NCBI GenBank assembly: GCA_025060325.1
Contig: JANXBW010000002.1
Span: 124,001 to 188,000 of the forward strand
Source of the DNA: Thermoguttaceae bacterium
GTDB lineage: Bacteria > Planctomycetota > Planctomycetia > Pirellulales > Thermoguttaceae
Length of the DNA: 64,000 bases
Direction: 5' to 3'
A program made the position numbers and the translations under genes. Positions 64,000-64,000 of the stretch are shown here, in pieces. Every line of letters begins with the position of its first letter. Positions within the stretch are counted from its first letter, which is position 1. Below the pieces are notes generated by a model. That model had not been told where the DNA came from and ran no database searches. It saw nothing but the letters and a program-made list of their open reading frames with translations.

Positions 64000-64000
64000 C

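Noticed and set aside
1-64000. CRISPR arrays, insertion sequences, rRNA, tmRNA, RNase P RNA, SRP RNA
   Set aside because: No regularly spaced repeats, transposase motifs or conserved RNA core sequences were seen on reading both strands; a covariance-model search was not possible.

Overview
The window looks like chromosomal DNA of a planctomycete, most likely in the Pirellulales/Thermogutta neighbourhood. That placement is an inference from gene content: a BBP7-type outer-membrane barrel, an Omp85/BamA with a long low-complexity insert, very large envelope proteins with terminal membrane segments, a Tat-exported Gfo/Idh/MocA oxidoreductase, a CxPSR sulfatase, and a membrane protein of the planctomycete 'DPNTVAEYLD' type. 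I see no phage, insertion sequence, CRISPR array, rRNA or replication origin. One tRNA gene (Phe, GAA) is present. Coding density is low, with several gene-free stretches of 0.4 to 2.4 kb.

Layout. 0-4.5 kb: the 3' part of a FAD-oxidase/Fe-S fusion, a molybdopterin set (MoaD-like, MoaE, MoaA) and a YkgJ-type Cys-cluster protein. 4.7-5.4 kb: a lone NuoB-like subunit. 7-8.8 kb: a LeuT-type sodium symporter with a 51-residue one-helix partner overlapping its stop codon. 9-14.3 kb: a minimal zincin, a lipoate-ligase-family protein, a planctomycete membrane protein of unknown function, an FkbM methyltransferase and a SagB-type oxidoreductase. 14.6-16.7 kb: a PL22-like beta-propeller and a HEPN/MNT pair. 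16.7-28.5 kb: two consecutive giant envelope genes, the first-transcribed encoding about 1,170 residues and the second about 2,720. The larger protein looks like two paralogous modules joined in one chain.

30-38 kb: the Gfo/Idh/MocA protein, a P-type ATPase and a 3.3-kb gene-poor stretch around tRNA-Phe. 38-45 kb: a membrane protein with a HEAT-like tail, the BBP7 barrel, a small lipoprotein and a GGQ peptidyl-tRNA hydrolase. 45-50 kb: an Hsp70-like protein with a long C-terminal extension and a homocysteine methyltransferase/methylenetetrahydrofolate reductase fusion, preceded by a leader with competing inverted repeats. 50-57 kb: a di-heme peroxidase lipoprotein, a sulfatase, an MFS transporter and a sugar isomerase-like TIM barrel. 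57-64 kb: BamA, a PleD-type receiver and two oligopeptide ABC ATPases, the last cut by the window end.

The clearest functional couplings are the moa genes, the symporter with its small subunit, HEPN with MNT, the two giant envelope genes, and the two ABC ATPases. Most other genes stand alone. The items I consider most worth attention are the giant envelope pair, the symporter microprotein, the BamA insert, and the structured leader at 48.0-48.2 kb.
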